Shown: positions 1 to 8,292, numbered from the stretch's first letter. The stretch is DNA of 43,116 nucleotides from Oligoflexia bacterium (GCA_903881565.1 CAIRTR010000048.1:1-43116); one strand, 5' to 3'. A program made the numbers and translations. The notes: generated by a model from the sequence alone, not told the origin.

Positions 1-282
1 GAGTTTAAAGAAGACCATATCTCCCGCATCGCCGGAGAGCGCCTTCGTGAAATGATCCTTTCAATATGGAGTTCGATAAATAGGCGCGATGAAAAAGTCG
101 AACTGGATTTCGGCGGCCTCATTATCGCAAGCACTTCCTTCTTTGACGAAGGTATTGCAAAACTTGCCTTAAACGAATGGACACTCGAAGATTTTCAAAA
201 GCGCATCATCATTACGAACCTCAACAAACGCGATTTCGCAGTCCTAAAACAAGTCTGCGAATATCGAGGTTGGCTCCTATGA
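1..282 (+). CDS. STAS-like DUF4325 domain protein (5' end outside window)
   Basis: The reading frame is open from the first base, so this is the C-terminal 93 residues of a longer protein. It contains a pattern like the DUF4325 STAS-like domain: a beta strand (VELDFGGLIIASTSFFDE), then a helix beginning GIAKL. Such domains resemble anti-sigma-factor antagonists and are often fused or adjacent to a histidine-kinase-type ATPase, so a role in partner-switching regulation is possible but not shown here. The frame stops at TGA 280-282. The +1 frame continues in a protein-like way for 43 codons (separate entry), so the true C-terminus is uncertain. The family call rests on pattern only. Confidence 0.6.
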   Translation, partial: EFKEDHISRIAGERLREMILSIWSSINRRDEKVELDFGGLIIASTSFFDEGIAKLALNEWTLEDFQKRIIITNLNKRDFAVLKQVCEYRGWLL

Positions 283-409
283 CTGGGTTGGGCCGCAAGA
301 ACTCGAACTTTGGCGCGATCTATTTGCGAGCATTGGTGAGCATCGCATTTCCAAAAAGCTAGGGAGTTTCGGCATTGCGAATTACTCAAGTATCGTAATT
401 ATAGGGTGA
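278..409 (+). other. Protein-like +1-frame continuation after the DUF4325 stop
   Basis: Frame 2 stays open from codon 248 to TGA 407-409. From 278 it reads YDWVGPQELELWRDLFASIG and continues to a C-terminus ending SIVIIG. Composition looks coding (amphipathic, Trp/Leu/Glu-rich), but no ATG, GTG or TTG precedes it in that frame after the TAA at 245-247. The upstream frame stops at CTA-TGA-C, and a +1 slip there would join the two frames. Alternatives are an ordinary frameshift mutation or the remnant of a second gene. An overlapping ATGA start at 279 opens only a 27-codon frame that looks non-coding. Confidence 0.35.
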
Positions 410-421
410 GCCTTAAATCCT

Positions 422-793
422 TCAATTATTCCTTGTTACGTTGCAGGAGTAGGACTTTATAGTACCAAAACCGAAAGCGGGTTTGCGAACGGTTTGATCG
501 ATACTTAAAACAACTTGACCAGACGGTACATCGCCTCCAACGAAGACCATGCCTCGCACTTGGTACTGGGTATGACCTGGAGCAATTTCTTGCATTGTAA
601 CGTCTGTGATTGTCGCGGCCTCTTGCTGAAATTCGTCGTTGCACTTAGCGATTTGTCGGTTCAAAAGAAGTCGAGCAATTGTTGTCGCTTCGTCGCCCAG
701 TTTTGTGACAGATCCAGCTTCTACTTGCAGACCCTCAGCGAGGACAGGAGATGAGGAAACTAACATGAGACCGATAAAGATATATTTTAACAT
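422..793 (-). CDS. Small secreted protein of unknown function
   Basis: A 123-residue protein with a clear signal peptide: MLK, a hydrophobic stretch (YIFIGLMLVSSSPVL) and an AEG cleavage region near residue 20. The mature part is about 100 residues and has two cysteines, one after ...RQIAK and one near the C-terminus, which could form one disulphide in the periplasm. I recognise no family. The start ATG at 793 is preceded by a purine-rich GAAG. It lies 87 bp downstream of another secreted-protein gene on the same strand and may share its transcript. The 3' end faces the DUF4325 gene across a short gap. Confidence 0.65.
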   Translation of the reverse strand: MLKYIFIGLMLVSSSPVLAEGLQVEAGSVTKLGDEATTIARLLLNRQIAKCNDEFQQEAATITDVTMQEIAPGHTQYQVRGMVFVGGDVPSGQVVLSIDQTVRKPAFGFGTIKSYSCNVTRNN

Positions 794-880
794 TGGTTTT
801 CTTCTTTCTAAATTAAGTTACAGGGGGTTTCAGGAAACTTTTCGAAACGTGGTCTTAGTAAATTGAATATATTTCCTTTC

Positions 881-2467
881 TTACTTAACTGTAAAATGAA
901 CGGTGTCTATAGGTTCTTCATCATTGAGATCGCGGATCACGATGACATAATGTCCTGGCAGAAGCGCAGCAATTTTCACTGACAAGTCATCATTTAGGAT
1001 GAACTTCTCTTCCCAATCGCGATTGATTTTGCCCTGGTCATCTCTTTTGAAAATGTGTGGCTGCATTTCTACATTGAACATCCGATGAGCATCGTCGGTG
1101 AAGATTACCATATCGTCAAATTTCGCCCTGCCATTTAGATAATCACCTAAATAGAATCCAAGATTTGGATCGAGCGGGAGCGTGTCTAAAAATTTTTGGG
1201 CATCTGGACTGATTTTTACGGTGTAAGTCCTTATAGTGTCGAACTTATCAGAAGGATCACAAACCAAAACCGACTTAGCTTGCAACAGATCGGTATAGCT
1301 AAGATCCCTTTGGCGACGATTCTTATCGCAAAATGCCGAGTATTGAGCCCTACCAGCCAGAAACTCGGCGTAGCGTTTTCGGTCATTGATCTCCAACTGC
1401 GATCGATAATCTGAAACACTGTAATCCAGACTTAGGGAGAATCGATAGCGATGAGATTCCTTAAAGTAGTACTTTGCGGCTGGGACGAACTTAATAATAT
1501 CGGCTGGGCTCACTGTAGTCATCTGAAGGGTGGTCACAGTTCCAGCTTTTATTTCGAACTTATTGTCGTAAAAAGGCAAACGTTCTTGCGAAGCGAAGTA
1601 GATTCCTGGCGGCAATGACTCTTCTTGATTGAGTCGGGTATAGTGGTATTCGTCAAAATTTATGCAACGTATTCCTGAAAAAGCGATACATCGAGCAACG
1701 TTTATAGAATCATATTCACTGGCATCCGTTACAGCTAGTGATGACTTAACAAACAAAAAACCATTCGACAATGACGGTGGAACAGGGTTTTGATTCGGCC
1801 TGACTGCCAATTTCTTTACAATCGTGTCGACGAGATATCCTGAAATTTGATTGGAAATGTCGTAATTGGAGTCGTCCTTTTTGGGAGCTTCGAAACCAGA
1901 GATTCCCGCGTACTCATGATGAACCAAGGTATATTGATCTGATTCATTCGTTGATTGAAACTTGCTAAAGTCGCAGCTAATTTGGCTTAAATTCTCCTGA
2001 CTATCAAATCGACAAACCTTCGGCGTGCCGTTTACAGTCACTGGAAACCCCTGATCACCGGGGCCCACGCATTTGATTCTCGCTTGATCGATACTTTTCA
2101 ACATGCTCTTTGAATACTGATCCACAGAAATACCCGCCGGCAGCGTGAGTCCCGAAGGACCGCCATCCGCGATCCAATTCTTCAGATCAGCACGTACGAT
2201 TTTAATGCGGTCCTCACAAAGATCGCCGCCACCACCGACGCCACTACTTCCGCCGCCTTCGGTGGAAACCTTTGACTGAATGGCATCTTTGGCTTGGATT
2301 ACAAAATCCTTATCGAGGGTGGGCATTTTTGGTTTCACATTGAAATCGATCGACCTATTTGATGGAAGTGCTCGCATAAGGGCATCCCTCTCACCCGCAA
2401 ACCCCAGAGAGGTCACGACGGACGCGACTCCAATAGCCCATAATCCATTCCTCACAATAGTTTTCAT
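881..2467 (-). CDS. Secreted protein with HHEYAG motif, partner of TIGR02147 regulator
   Basis: A 528-residue protein with an N-terminal signal peptide (MKTIVRNGLWAIGVASVVTS) and a Gly/Ser-rich linker near residues 72-82, followed by DLCEDRI. A motif LVHHEYAGISGFE near residues 183-195 is followed by a YDISNQISGYL segment. The His-His-Glu cluster could bind metal or be catalytic, but it is not a canonical HExxH. Several cysteines fit an exported protein. Its ATG overlaps the stop of the upstream regulator gene by 4 bp (ATGA), with GAGGAG about 9 nt before it, so the two are translationally coupled. Pairing of TIGR02147 regulators with secreted proteins is a pattern I associate with Bdellovibrio-like genomes. 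The function is unknown. Confidence 0.7.
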   Translation of the reverse strand: MKTIVRNGLWAIGVASVVTSLGFAGERDALMRALPSNRSIDFNVKPKMPTLDKDFVIQAKDAIQSKVSTEGGGSSGVGGGGDLCEDRIKIVRADLKNWIADGGPSGLTLPAGISVDQYSKSMLKSIDQARIKCVGPGDQGFPVTVNGTPKVCRFDSQENLSQISCDFSKFQSTNESDQYTLVHHEYAGISGFEAPKKDDSNYDISNQISGYLVDTIVKKLAVRPNQNPVPPSLSNGFLFVKSSLAVTDASEYDSINVARCIAFSGIRCINFDEYHYTRLNQEESLPPGIYFASQERLPFYDNKFEIKAGTVTTLQMTTVSPADIIKFVPAAKYYFKESHRYRFSLSLDYSVSDYRSQLEINDRKRYAEFLAGRAQYSAFCDKNRRQRDLSYTDLLQAKSVLVCDPSDKFDTIRTYTVKISPDAQKFLDTLPLDPNLGFYLGDYLNGRAKFDDMVIFTDDAHRMFNVEMQPHIFKRDDQGKINRDWEEKFILNDDLSVKIAALLPGHYVIVIRDLNDEEPIDTVHFTVK

Positions 2468-3351
2468 TTTCTACTCTCCTCTTTCTTAAATTCGTCCTGT
2501 TTCGTTAATGGAAACATTTGCACATTCAATTGATAGACTTCATCGCACTCCCCAGTACAGAGAAGTGCGGCTAGCTCTTGCTGAAACTTTTGAATTCGCT
2601 CCTTGGCGAGCGGGAGTGAACTTTTCGGGATCGCCATCGTCATGGACGATATGTGACGGGCATCAAACGAAGCGTCATCCGTCTTTTGCAATTGCTCAAG
2701 GGCCTTACCAATCATCTGTTGGTGAAAGCTGCGAACGGCCGTCTCGGAGCGCTTCGTGGCAAAATAGATCTGTTTAGACGACTTAGAAAACTTTCCAGCC
2801 TTTTGCTCGAGCAATCCCATATCTAAGAGTCGAGTCACAGCATCACGCGCTTCGAGCGCGCTGATTCCTAATCTTCGGGCAATCCAATCCATCTCACTTC
2901 GAAAATTTTTTGTAGTCGTAAGATCAAGAATCGCCAAATGGTACCATTGGCTAATGGCCTTGAAGCGCTCAAGCTCATAGTTTTTATATGCCGGAGTATG
3001 AGTCACACCCTTTAGCTTTGCCTGGCGGAGACGTTTCGCTATTTTGGCGTTGCTCGGTAATGCAAGCAGGGTGCTCTCAATAAAACTCTCAGCGCGGTCC
3101 TTCGAAAATCCGAGTAGTACGCTAATCTGCGTCGCATGCTTGATCGTCAACGGACGCTTGCCATTCATGACCAGACTGACGAGGGCTTGGCTCATCCCAA
3201 GGTCGCGGGCGAAAGCGCGGGTCGAATACAAAAGATTGCGCTCCTTACGATCCAGGAACAGCGCCCGCAAGAAGTCCGAGGGACTTTGGAGCGCACCTTC
3301 TCTTGAAGTGGATCCGAGGCTGATTTCTTGTGTTTCGAGTTCATTCTTCAT
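2464..3351 (-). CDS. TIGR02147-family transcriptional regulator
   Basis: A 295-residue protein from the ATG at 3351. The N-terminal helix-turn-helix (STRAFARDLGMSQALVSLVM, then NGKRPLT) is Cro/XRE-like and is followed by a long alpha-helical C-terminal domain of the DUF4423 type, including YELERFKAISQWYHLAILDL. This matches TIGR02147, a family found mainly in Fibrobacter and Bdellovibrio-like bacteria. The frame extends upstream to a TTG at 3405, which would add 18 atypical residues and run into the palindrome at 3407-3426. A promoter-like pair just before 3351 favours the ATG. It probably regulates itself and the coupled secreted-protein gene; this is inferred from gene order. Confidence 0.8.
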   Translation of the reverse strand: MKNELETQEISLGSTSREGALQSPSDFLRALFLDRKERNLLYSTRAFARDLGMSQALVSLVMNGKRPLTIKHATQISVLLGFSKDRAESFIESTLLALPSNAKIAKRLRQAKLKGVTHTPAYKNYELERFKAISQWYHLAILDLTTTKNFRSEMDWIARRLGISALEARDAVTRLLDMGLLEQKAGKFSKSSKQIYFATKRSETAVRSFHQQMIGKALEQLQKTDDASFDARHISSMTMAIPKSSLPLAKERIQKFQQELAALLCTGECDEVYQLNVQMFPLTKQDEFKKEESRK

Positions 3352-3361
3352 AACGAGCCGG

Positions 3362-3390
3362 GTTATAACTTGGGCTTTCGCTGTGCGCAA
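3362..3390 (-). promoter_or_regulatory. Candidate promoter of the TIGR02147 operon
   Basis: Read on the minus strand: -35 TTGCGC at 3390-3385, a 17-nt spacer, and -10 TATAAC at 3367-3362. The -10 box ends only 10 nt before the ATG at 3351, so the leader would be about 4 nt or less. No Shine-Dalgarno sequence is visible. The call rests on consensus match alone. Confidence 0.45.
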
Positions 3391-3406
3391 CGTCAATTTA
3401 ATCAAA

Positions 3407-3426
3407 CTGATTACAAATGTAATCAG
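3407..3426. promoter_or_regulatory. Perfect 8-4-8 palindrome, candidate operator
   Basis: CTGATTACAAATGTAATCAG: two 8-bp arms around a 4-bp centre. It lies 16 bp upstream of the candidate -35 box of the TIGR02147 gene. The half site GTAATCA/TGATTAC is the same as in the mazE operator at 4185-4207, but here the arms point the opposite way about the centre. It could bind the TIGR02147 regulator or the MazE antitoxin. Confidence 0.55.
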
Positions 3427-3609
3427 CGGAGAGCAAGCGTCTACCTAAAAAATGCGGGCCGAAGTGTAGTCAAATACATGATTTTATTTAGCTTTTAATG
3501 TATTGACGTGCATCAATGCGTAAGACCTCCTTATGGTTAGGGAGGTAAGGAATTATGAAGCAATACACATCTTAGCTAGGGTTTTAAGACGGCGATCTCC
3601 CCCTGCAGA
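3427..3609. other. Intergenic region with two small dyads and a six-codon frame
   Basis: No gene of normal size is seen. ATTGA-CGTGCA-TCAAT forms a small dyad near 3502-3517. ACCTCC at 3525-3530 pairs with GGAGGT at 3541-3546 around a 10-nt loop. The second arm also looks like a strong Shine-Dalgarno sequence (GGAGG) ahead of ATG 3555, which opens only MKQYTS before a stop. This could be a leader peptide or chance. GATCT/AGATC arms near 3592-3609, next to the mazF stop, form a weak hairpin. Confidence 0.3.
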
Positions 3610-3933
3610 TCAAGGAGCGAACAGCTCCGCAAGCCCGTGAAGAACACCTCGACGAGTGCGCTCATCAATACTTCCAAGCTTTTTTATGAGACGACCCCGA
3701 TCTACCGTGCGAAGCTGATCTAAGACAATTTCGCCGTCCTTGCCACCTACATGACAAGCAATCCGGGTCGGATACTCCCGACAACGCGAAGTCATCGGAG
3801 CGATAATGATTGTGCGCAAATACTGGTTAATCTCATCAGGAGAAATAACGAGACAAGGCCGCGTCTTCTGGATTTCAGAGCCTTGGGTTGGATCTAGATT
3901 AACTAAGAAAACATCAAACCGCTTTATTTCCAT
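3610..3933 (-). CDS. mazF: MazF/PemK-family toxin (endoribonuclease)
   Basis: A 107-residue protein starting MEIKRFDVFLVNLDPTQGSE, then IQKTRPCLVISPDEIN, with IIIAPMTS and GEIVLDQLRTVDRGRL further on. These are the hallmark strands of the MazF/PemK fold, including the conserved TRP segment and the D-Q-L-R-x-V-D element near the active site. MazF toxins cleave mRNA at short sequence motifs when their antitoxin is degraded. The ATG at 3933 lies inside the 3' end of mazE (10-nt overlap), with GAGTGGGA just upstream. An upstream in-frame TTG at 3954 is less likely. The length is normal and the gene looks intact. Confidence 0.93.
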   Translation of the reverse strand: MEIKRFDVFLVNLDPTQGSEIQKTRPCLVISPDEINQYLRTIIIAPMTSRCREYPTRIACHVGGKDGEIVLDQLRTVDRGRLIKKLGSIDERTRRGVLHGLAELFAP

Positions 3934-4178
3934 TCCCACTCGGCCTCGTCCCAAGCGGTTGCGGTGAGTGGATCCAATGGCACGTCATCACCTTGCTCCG
4001 CCATGGCCTTAAAGGCCTTATCCCAACCGATGCGGGGCTTTTTATGAACCGCTCGCAAAACAAGCGTATTTCCCTCTGCCTCGATCTCAACTTCCCGAGC
4101 AATTCCACATTGCTCAAGCAGTGGCTTTGGGATCCGAATACCCTTTGAATTGCCGATGGCAACGATCTTCAGCTTCAT
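3924..4178 (-). CDS. mazE: MazE-family antitoxin (AbrB/SpoVT fold)
   Basis: An 84-residue protein. Residues 1-47 form an AbrB/SpoVT swapped-hairpin DNA-binding domain (MKLKIVAIGNSKGIRIPK, then PLLEQCGI). The acidic C-terminal tail (DEAEWEWK) is the usual toxin-binding region. It should neutralise the MazF encoded just downstream and repress their shared promoter. The ATG at 4178 has AGG immediately before it, and the promoter is placed so that transcription would begin at or next to the ATG. A perfect dyad between the -35 and -10 boxes is the likely autoregulatory operator. Confidence 0.92.
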   Translation of the reverse strand: MKLKIVAIGNSKGIRIPKPLLEQCGIAREVEIEAEGNTLVLRAVHKKPRIGWDKAFKAMAEQGDDVPLDPLTATAWDEAEWEWK

Positions 4179-4184
4179 CCTAAT

Positions 4185-4213
4185 ATGTAATCACAAAGTG
4201 ATTACATTGTCAA
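4185..4213 (-). promoter_or_regulatory. mazEF promoter with embedded palindromic operator
   Basis: Minus strand: consensus -35 TTGACA at 4213-4208, then -10 TTACAT at 4190-4185 after 17 nt (or TACATA after 18). The spacer and -10 are occupied by a perfect dyad, arms ATGTAATCAC/GTGATTACAT around three bases (4185-4207). A protein bound here would block RNA polymerase, as expected for autorepression by a MazE-MazF complex. The predicted +1 falls at about the A of the mazE ATG, implying a leaderless transcript. Confidence 0.8.
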
Positions 4214-4230
4214 GCTGCAGCAAAAACCCC

Positions 4231-5763
4231 TTAGAAACTCACCCCTAAGCGAAAGCTCGACGCATAGACCATCGACGTCGCGTTATCCACGGCCGTGTTG
4301 GAGAACTTGTAATATCCGCCTGGTGAATAAACCCCCAAATCCCAGCTAAACTGAAACGCCTCATCCCACTGATACGAAGTCGTGTAGTCTGCTTCCCAGC
4401 CCAAACCATTTTCCTGATCCTTCACCGCAGGACCCACCATCTGCCTTAAGCGCGTGTTGTAGAAGTACTTGCCCGTTGAGGCCGTCTCAAGCGCCTTCGC
4501 ATAGGTCCAACCCAATTTAAAACCCCATTTATCAACGTGAGCAGCCGCGCCCACATTAATGAAGTTCGCATTCACGATTGGATTGTCATACGGAGAAGCC
4601 AAGCTCGGAGCACCCACGCCTGGGTTATTCTGCGTATTGATTCCGGCGAAATTTGCCAACTGATAGTTAAACATGATCATCGCTGGATGAATGTTTGGAT
4701 GAAAATAGAACGCTTTGAACTGAGTCAAGGCCGTCGTGTCACCATTAGGCTGGCCTGGAGCATGGCCGACTTTTACAAAGCTTTCCCAAGAATCAGACAT
4801 TTTCCAATCAAGGTTTCCAAACACCGCAAAGGTCGAATACTCAGGGCCATTGAGGTTTCCGCTAGTGATCGGAAACTCGCCGGAGAGCGTGAATTTGCCC
4901 AGGCGTTTTTTCCCGTAAATATCCCAGGTATTAAAATGCATGGCTCCCGCTGTATTCTCGGGACCTGCAAGTCCACTCACTCGATCCTGTTCAATGCCGG
5001 CAATTCTTCTCACCAAATTCACGCCACCATCAAAATCTTCGTCCTGATTCTCGTAACGAAAAGCCATGGTGTACTCTGAAACGCCGCTCGTCCCCTGTGC
5101 AGGAACACACACGCCGCCCACGATAGAGCAGGCGCCGCCAATGGTGTTGCCGGCAGAATAAGACACAAAACTCGGAATAAACGTAAACGCGCCGAACTTC
5201 GAGATCAGTCGGATCGTATCGCCGGTTGAAGCATAACGATCCCACATTCCGTCACCAGAATTCCACACCACTCCCAAACCCCAATTCAAAGGAGCACGCC
5301 CCACTTGAACCGTTCCAAATTCACTTAAGAATTCGCCCCAAAACCGCTGCGCCGTAATCGGTGCGCCGCGATTAAACGTCGAGTTCCAACGACGTTGATC
5401 CGTCGAATAGGGAACGCCGTTACCAAAAACACCGTAGATGGGATCGCCCACCCACCACTCGGATTTAATATAAACATTATCATTCACGACCAGCTTCGGA
5501 CGAAGCTTCATGAAAAGGGTCTGAAAGTGCGCCGTGCGCTGACCGCCGCTGGGGGTATAATATCCGTTTCCCGCCGCTCTCCCGGGATCAAAGGATTCAC
5601 CCGCGCCGGTGTTATCAAGCGAGTAGTTATGGACGACATTGAGTTCCGATCTAAACTGACCCGACCAATCCAACTCCATTGCGAGCGCCTGTGCACCCAC
5701 CCCGAACATCAAACCAAGCATTCCGACTTTTAACCCAGCTGAAACGACACGAAGTTTATTCAA
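4231..5763 (-). CDS. Outer-membrane beta-barrel (porin-like) protein
   Basis: A 510-residue protein with a signal peptide (hydrophobic residues ~12-28, cleavage near AQALAM) and a mature chain of alternating polar/aromatic strands typical of an outer-membrane barrel. Examples are FQTLFMKLRPKL, VYIKSEWWVGD and FQFSWDLGVYSPGG. It ends in Phe (FRLGVSF), the usual C-terminal signal for assembly by the BAM complex. The start is a TTG at 5763, supported by AGGAG six nt upstream; no ATG nearby has such a site. It probably forms a pore or a small-solute channel in the outer membrane; the substrate cannot be read from the sequence. It is transcribed divergently from the PBP1b gene. Confidence 0.75.
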   Translation of the reverse strand: MNKLRVVSAGLKVGMLGLMFGVGAQALAMELDWSGQFRSELNVVHNYSLDNTGAGESFDPGRAAGNGYYTPSGGQRTAHFQTLFMKLRPKLVVNDNVYIKSEWWVGDPIYGVFGNGVPYSTDQRRWNSTFNRGAPITAQRFWGEFLSEFGTVQVGRAPLNWGLGVVWNSGDGMWDRYASTGDTIRLISKFGAFTFIPSFVSYSAGNTIGGACSIVGGVCVPAQGTSGVSEYTMAFRYENQDEDFDGGVNLVRRIAGIEQDRVSGLAGPENTAGAMHFNTWDIYGKKRLGKFTLSGEFPITSGNLNGPEYSTFAVFGNLDWKMSDSWESFVKVGHAPGQPNGDTTALTQFKAFYFHPNIHPAMIMFNYQLANFAGINTQNNPGVGAPSLASPYDNPIVNANFINVGAAAHVDKWGFKLGWTYAKALETASTGKYFYNTRLRQMVGPAVKDQENGLGWEADYTTSYQWDEAFQFSWDLGVYSPGGYYKFSNTAVDNATSMVYASSFRLGVSF

Positions 5764-5805
5764 GCAATTCTCCTATAGCTATTCAGAACATACGGCCTAT
5801 CCAGT

Positions 5806-5834
5806 TTTCTATTGACCGGATAGAGTCCCGTCAA
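5806..5834 (-). promoter_or_regulatory. Candidate promoter of the barrel protein gene
   Basis: Minus strand: -35 TTGACG at 5834-5829, a 17-nt spacer, and -10 TAGAAA at 5811-5806. A short inverted repeat, CTATCC at 5797-5802 with GGATAG at 5818-5823, straddles the -10 and could be an operator. The 99-bp divergent gap also holds the PBP1b promoter, which is not obvious. Confidence 0.5.
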
Positions 5835-5862
5835 GGAGATTAAACAAAACAGGAATTTTGAT

Positions 5863-8292
5863 TTGACCCCCTTGCGACAAACCATGAAAACCAAAAAACC
5901 AACCAAAAGACAAAAAAGGCGCTCTCGGACATACCCATTTTGGAAGCCCCTAGCCCTACTCGCCGTGGCAGGAACCCTGGTTTTTGGGGTTTACTTGGGT
6001 TTTCTCTACGTCCAGCTCGGCCGAACCTTCGTGCAACAAAGCCAATTCATTCCGACTCGAATTTACTCAGACGTCCTGCGAATTACCCCTCCGCAGCCGC
6101 GGGGATTCATTATTGAGCAGCTTAAAAACCGCGGTTACGAGCCAAAACTCACTGCGGAATTGATTACGTTTGAGATGCATCAAGTCAAGTACCCCCTTTA
6201 TCTCGTTCCCGAAAACCACCCCACAATTGACGCGTACGGCAAGAAGATCACGCTGAAATTCGAAACCCCCGCTGCGATTGCCCCGCTGCAAACCATCGAA
6301 ATCTCCGGACACGCAACGCCGGACCTTTACCTTGAACCCGAACTGGTCGCGACCCTGTCACGCCCCGCACAAAGCGGCGAACAAAAAGCGGATCAAAACG
6401 AAGTCCGCGAAATCATCAAATTCGATGAAGTTCCGAACCAAGTCAAAACCGCGATTATCGCTATCGAAGACCAGCATTTTCTCGAACACAAGGGCTTCGA
6501 CCCTCGAGGAATTCTTCGCGCGATTTGGGTGAATCTCAAGACCCGCTCTTTCGCCCAAGGCGGGAGCACGATCACACAGCAGTTGGTGAAGAACCTGACC
6601 GCCAGACGCGGCAAGAATTTCTTTAAAAAGATAAACGAAGTGTTTCTCGCCATTCTTCTCGAATTGCGCTTCGACAAAGAACAAATTTTTGAACGCTATC
6701 TCAACGAGGTCTATCTAGGGCAAGTCGGGAACCTCGAGATTCACGGCGTCTCCGAAGGGGCTAAACACTTTTTTGGCAAACGGCTCGAGGAACTTAATTT
6801 AGGCGAAATCGCCATGATGTCGGGCTTTATCCGAGGTCCCGGCTTTTACTCCCCCTACACTCACCGTCCGCGAGCCGTGGAGCGGCAAAAACTCGTTTTG
6901 AAAAAAATGGTTGAGACGGGTCAACTCGCTGAAGGCGAAGCCAAAGAAGCGGTGAAAATGCCGATCCGCCTGGCCCCGGCGCAAACCGCCTCCAACAAAG
7001 CGCCCTATTTTACGGACTACGCGAAGGCCGAACTGATTCGACTCCTCAAAGATCGCGTCAGCGAGCAAGAGATTCCGCAATCGGGGTTTCATGTCTTCAC
7101 GACCCTGGATGTCTCGCTGAATTCGGCGGCCCAAAAGGCCGTGGCAGAAGGCGTGGCAAACCTGGACAAATCCGTCAAGCAGCTCCCCGCCGGCATGAGA
7201 CTCGAAGGCGCGCTTGCCTGCATGGACCAGCACACGGGATTTATCCGAGCCTTGGTCGGAGGACGAAGTTACGGGACCTCGACCTTTAACCGCATCTTAA
7301 ACATGAAACGCCAGGTCGGCTCGACCTTTAAACCGCTCGTTTATCTCGCGGCGCTTCGGAAAAAATTCGACAAGCAAGGGATCCCCTATACGCCGGGCTA
7401 CCCCATGGAAGACGCCCCCTGGACGATTGAATATGATCACGGCAAGCAAAGCTGGGCTCCAAAGAATTACGAAAAAGAATTCCTAGGCTGGATCCCTCTG
7501 CGGACTTCGCTCGCCCATTCGGTCAACACCGTGACTGCTCGGTTGGGCTACGAAGTGGGCCTGTCCAATATTGTTCAGCTCGCAAAAGAATTAGGAGTCG
7601 AATCAGAACTCCCCGCTTTTCCCTCGCTCTCCCTAGGCGTCGCAGAACTCTCTCCCATCGAATTGCTTCGCATCTATGGCACGATCGCCAATCACGGTGT
7701 GCAAGAGGAGCTCACGGTCATTCGTGGGATTACCCAAGACGACGGAACGGGCTATGCTCGTTTTGTCTTTCACCCCAAAAAAGTTTTGGAAACCTTTGAA
7801 GCGGATCTCATGACCGACATGCTCGAGTCTGTATTCACCGAAGGCACAGCACACATGGCGCGCGACTTAGGCTACAAGAACGCCGCCGCCGGAAAGACGG
7901 GCACGACCAGCCACCACCGGGACAGCTGGTTTGCAGGCTACTCCCCTCACCTCACCTCCGTGGTATGGGTGGGCCTGGACGAGGCCCCGCAGCTCGAGGA
8001 ACTTCAGGAAAAAGCGAAGAAAAAAGACAAACTTCTCCTCACCGGCGCGACCTCCGCCCTTCCCATCTGGGTCAAGTACATGAACGCCGCACTGATACGC
8101 CAAGCTCCCGAAGGGTTTCCGCCGAATCCCGAACTCATTGATGTGAAGCTTGATCGAAAAAGCGGAAAGCTCGCAGCCTCAGACTGCCCCATCTCCGAAG
8201 TGATCCCTGAAAAAGCGATTCGCGGAGTAGAAACCACATCGCCCGGCTGCCAAAAAGATTGGCCTCCATCTGTTCCTAAAACGATTGAGTAA
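5863..8292 (+). CDS. mrcB: Bifunctional penicillin-binding protein 1B
   Basis: An 809-residue class A PBP that polymerises lipid II and cross-links peptidoglycan at the inner membrane. A basic cytoplasmic tail leads to one TM segment (residues ~28-50). A region starting RIYSDVLRI resembles the UB2H domain typical of PBP1b. The GT51 domain follows (catalytic Glu202 in AIEDQHFLEHKGFDP; GGSTITQQLVKN). The transpeptidase has Ser487 in STFK, Ser553 in SVN and Lys678 in KTGT, so both activities look intact. The start may be TTG 5863 (AGGA 8 nt upstream) or ATG 5884, which lacks a Shine-Dalgarno sequence. In enterobacteria UB2H binds the lipoprotein LpoB; no LpoB-like gene is seen in this window. 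Confidence 0.93.
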   Translation: MTPLRQTMKTKKPTKRQKRRSRTYPFWKPLALLAVAGTLVFGVYLGFLYVQLGRTFVQQSQFIPTRIYSDVLRITPPQPRGFIIEQLKNRGYEPKLTAELITFEMHQVKYPLYLVPENHPTIDAYGKKITLKFETPAAIAPLQTIEISGHATPDLYLEPELVATLSRPAQSGEQKADQNEVREIIKFDEVPNQVKTAIIAIEDQHFLEHKGFDPRGILRAIWVNLKTRSFAQGGSTITQQLVKNLTARRGKNFFKKINEVFLAILLELRFDKEQIFERYLNEVYLGQVGNLEIHGVSEGAKHFFGKRLEELNLGEIAMMSGFIRGPGFYSPYTHRPRAVERQKLVLKKMVETGQLAEGEAKEAVKMPIRLAPAQTASNKAPYFTDYAKAELIRLLKDRVSEQEIPQSGFHVFTTLDVSLNSAAQKAVAEGVANLDKSVKQLPAGMRLEGALACMDQHTGFIRALVGGRSYGTSTFNRILNMKRQVGSTFKPLVYLAALRKKFDKQGIPYTPGYPMEDAPWTIEYDHGKQSWAPKNYEKEFLGWIPLRTSLAHSVNTVTARLGYEVGLSNIVQLAKELGVESELPAFPSLSLGVAELSPIELLRIYGTIANHGVQEELTVIRGITQDDGTGYARFVFHPKKVLETFEADLMTDMLESVFTEGTAHMARDLGYKNAAAGKTGTTSHHRDSWFAGYSPHLTSVVWVGLDEAPQLEELQEKAKKKDKLLLTGATSALPIWVKYMNAALIRQAPEGFPPNPELIDVKLDRKSGKLAASDCPISEVIPEKAIRGVETTSPGCQKDWPPSVPKTIE

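Noticed and set aside
186-389. Minus-strand frame opposite the DUF4325 gene end
   Set aside because: It is the complement of a better-supported coding region and has no recognisable family or signal.
881-2467. Zinc protease reading of the HHEYAG motif
   Set aside because: The spacing does not form HExxH or another established metal-protease motif, so no enzyme class is assigned.
3555-3575. Leader peptide MKQYTS with strong ribosome binding site
   Set aside because: No plus-strand gene lies downstream to be controlled, and six codons are too few to support a gene.
4214-4230. Intrinsic terminator for the barrel protein gene
   Set aside because: The sequence after the stop has a short T-run but no convincing GC-rich stem.
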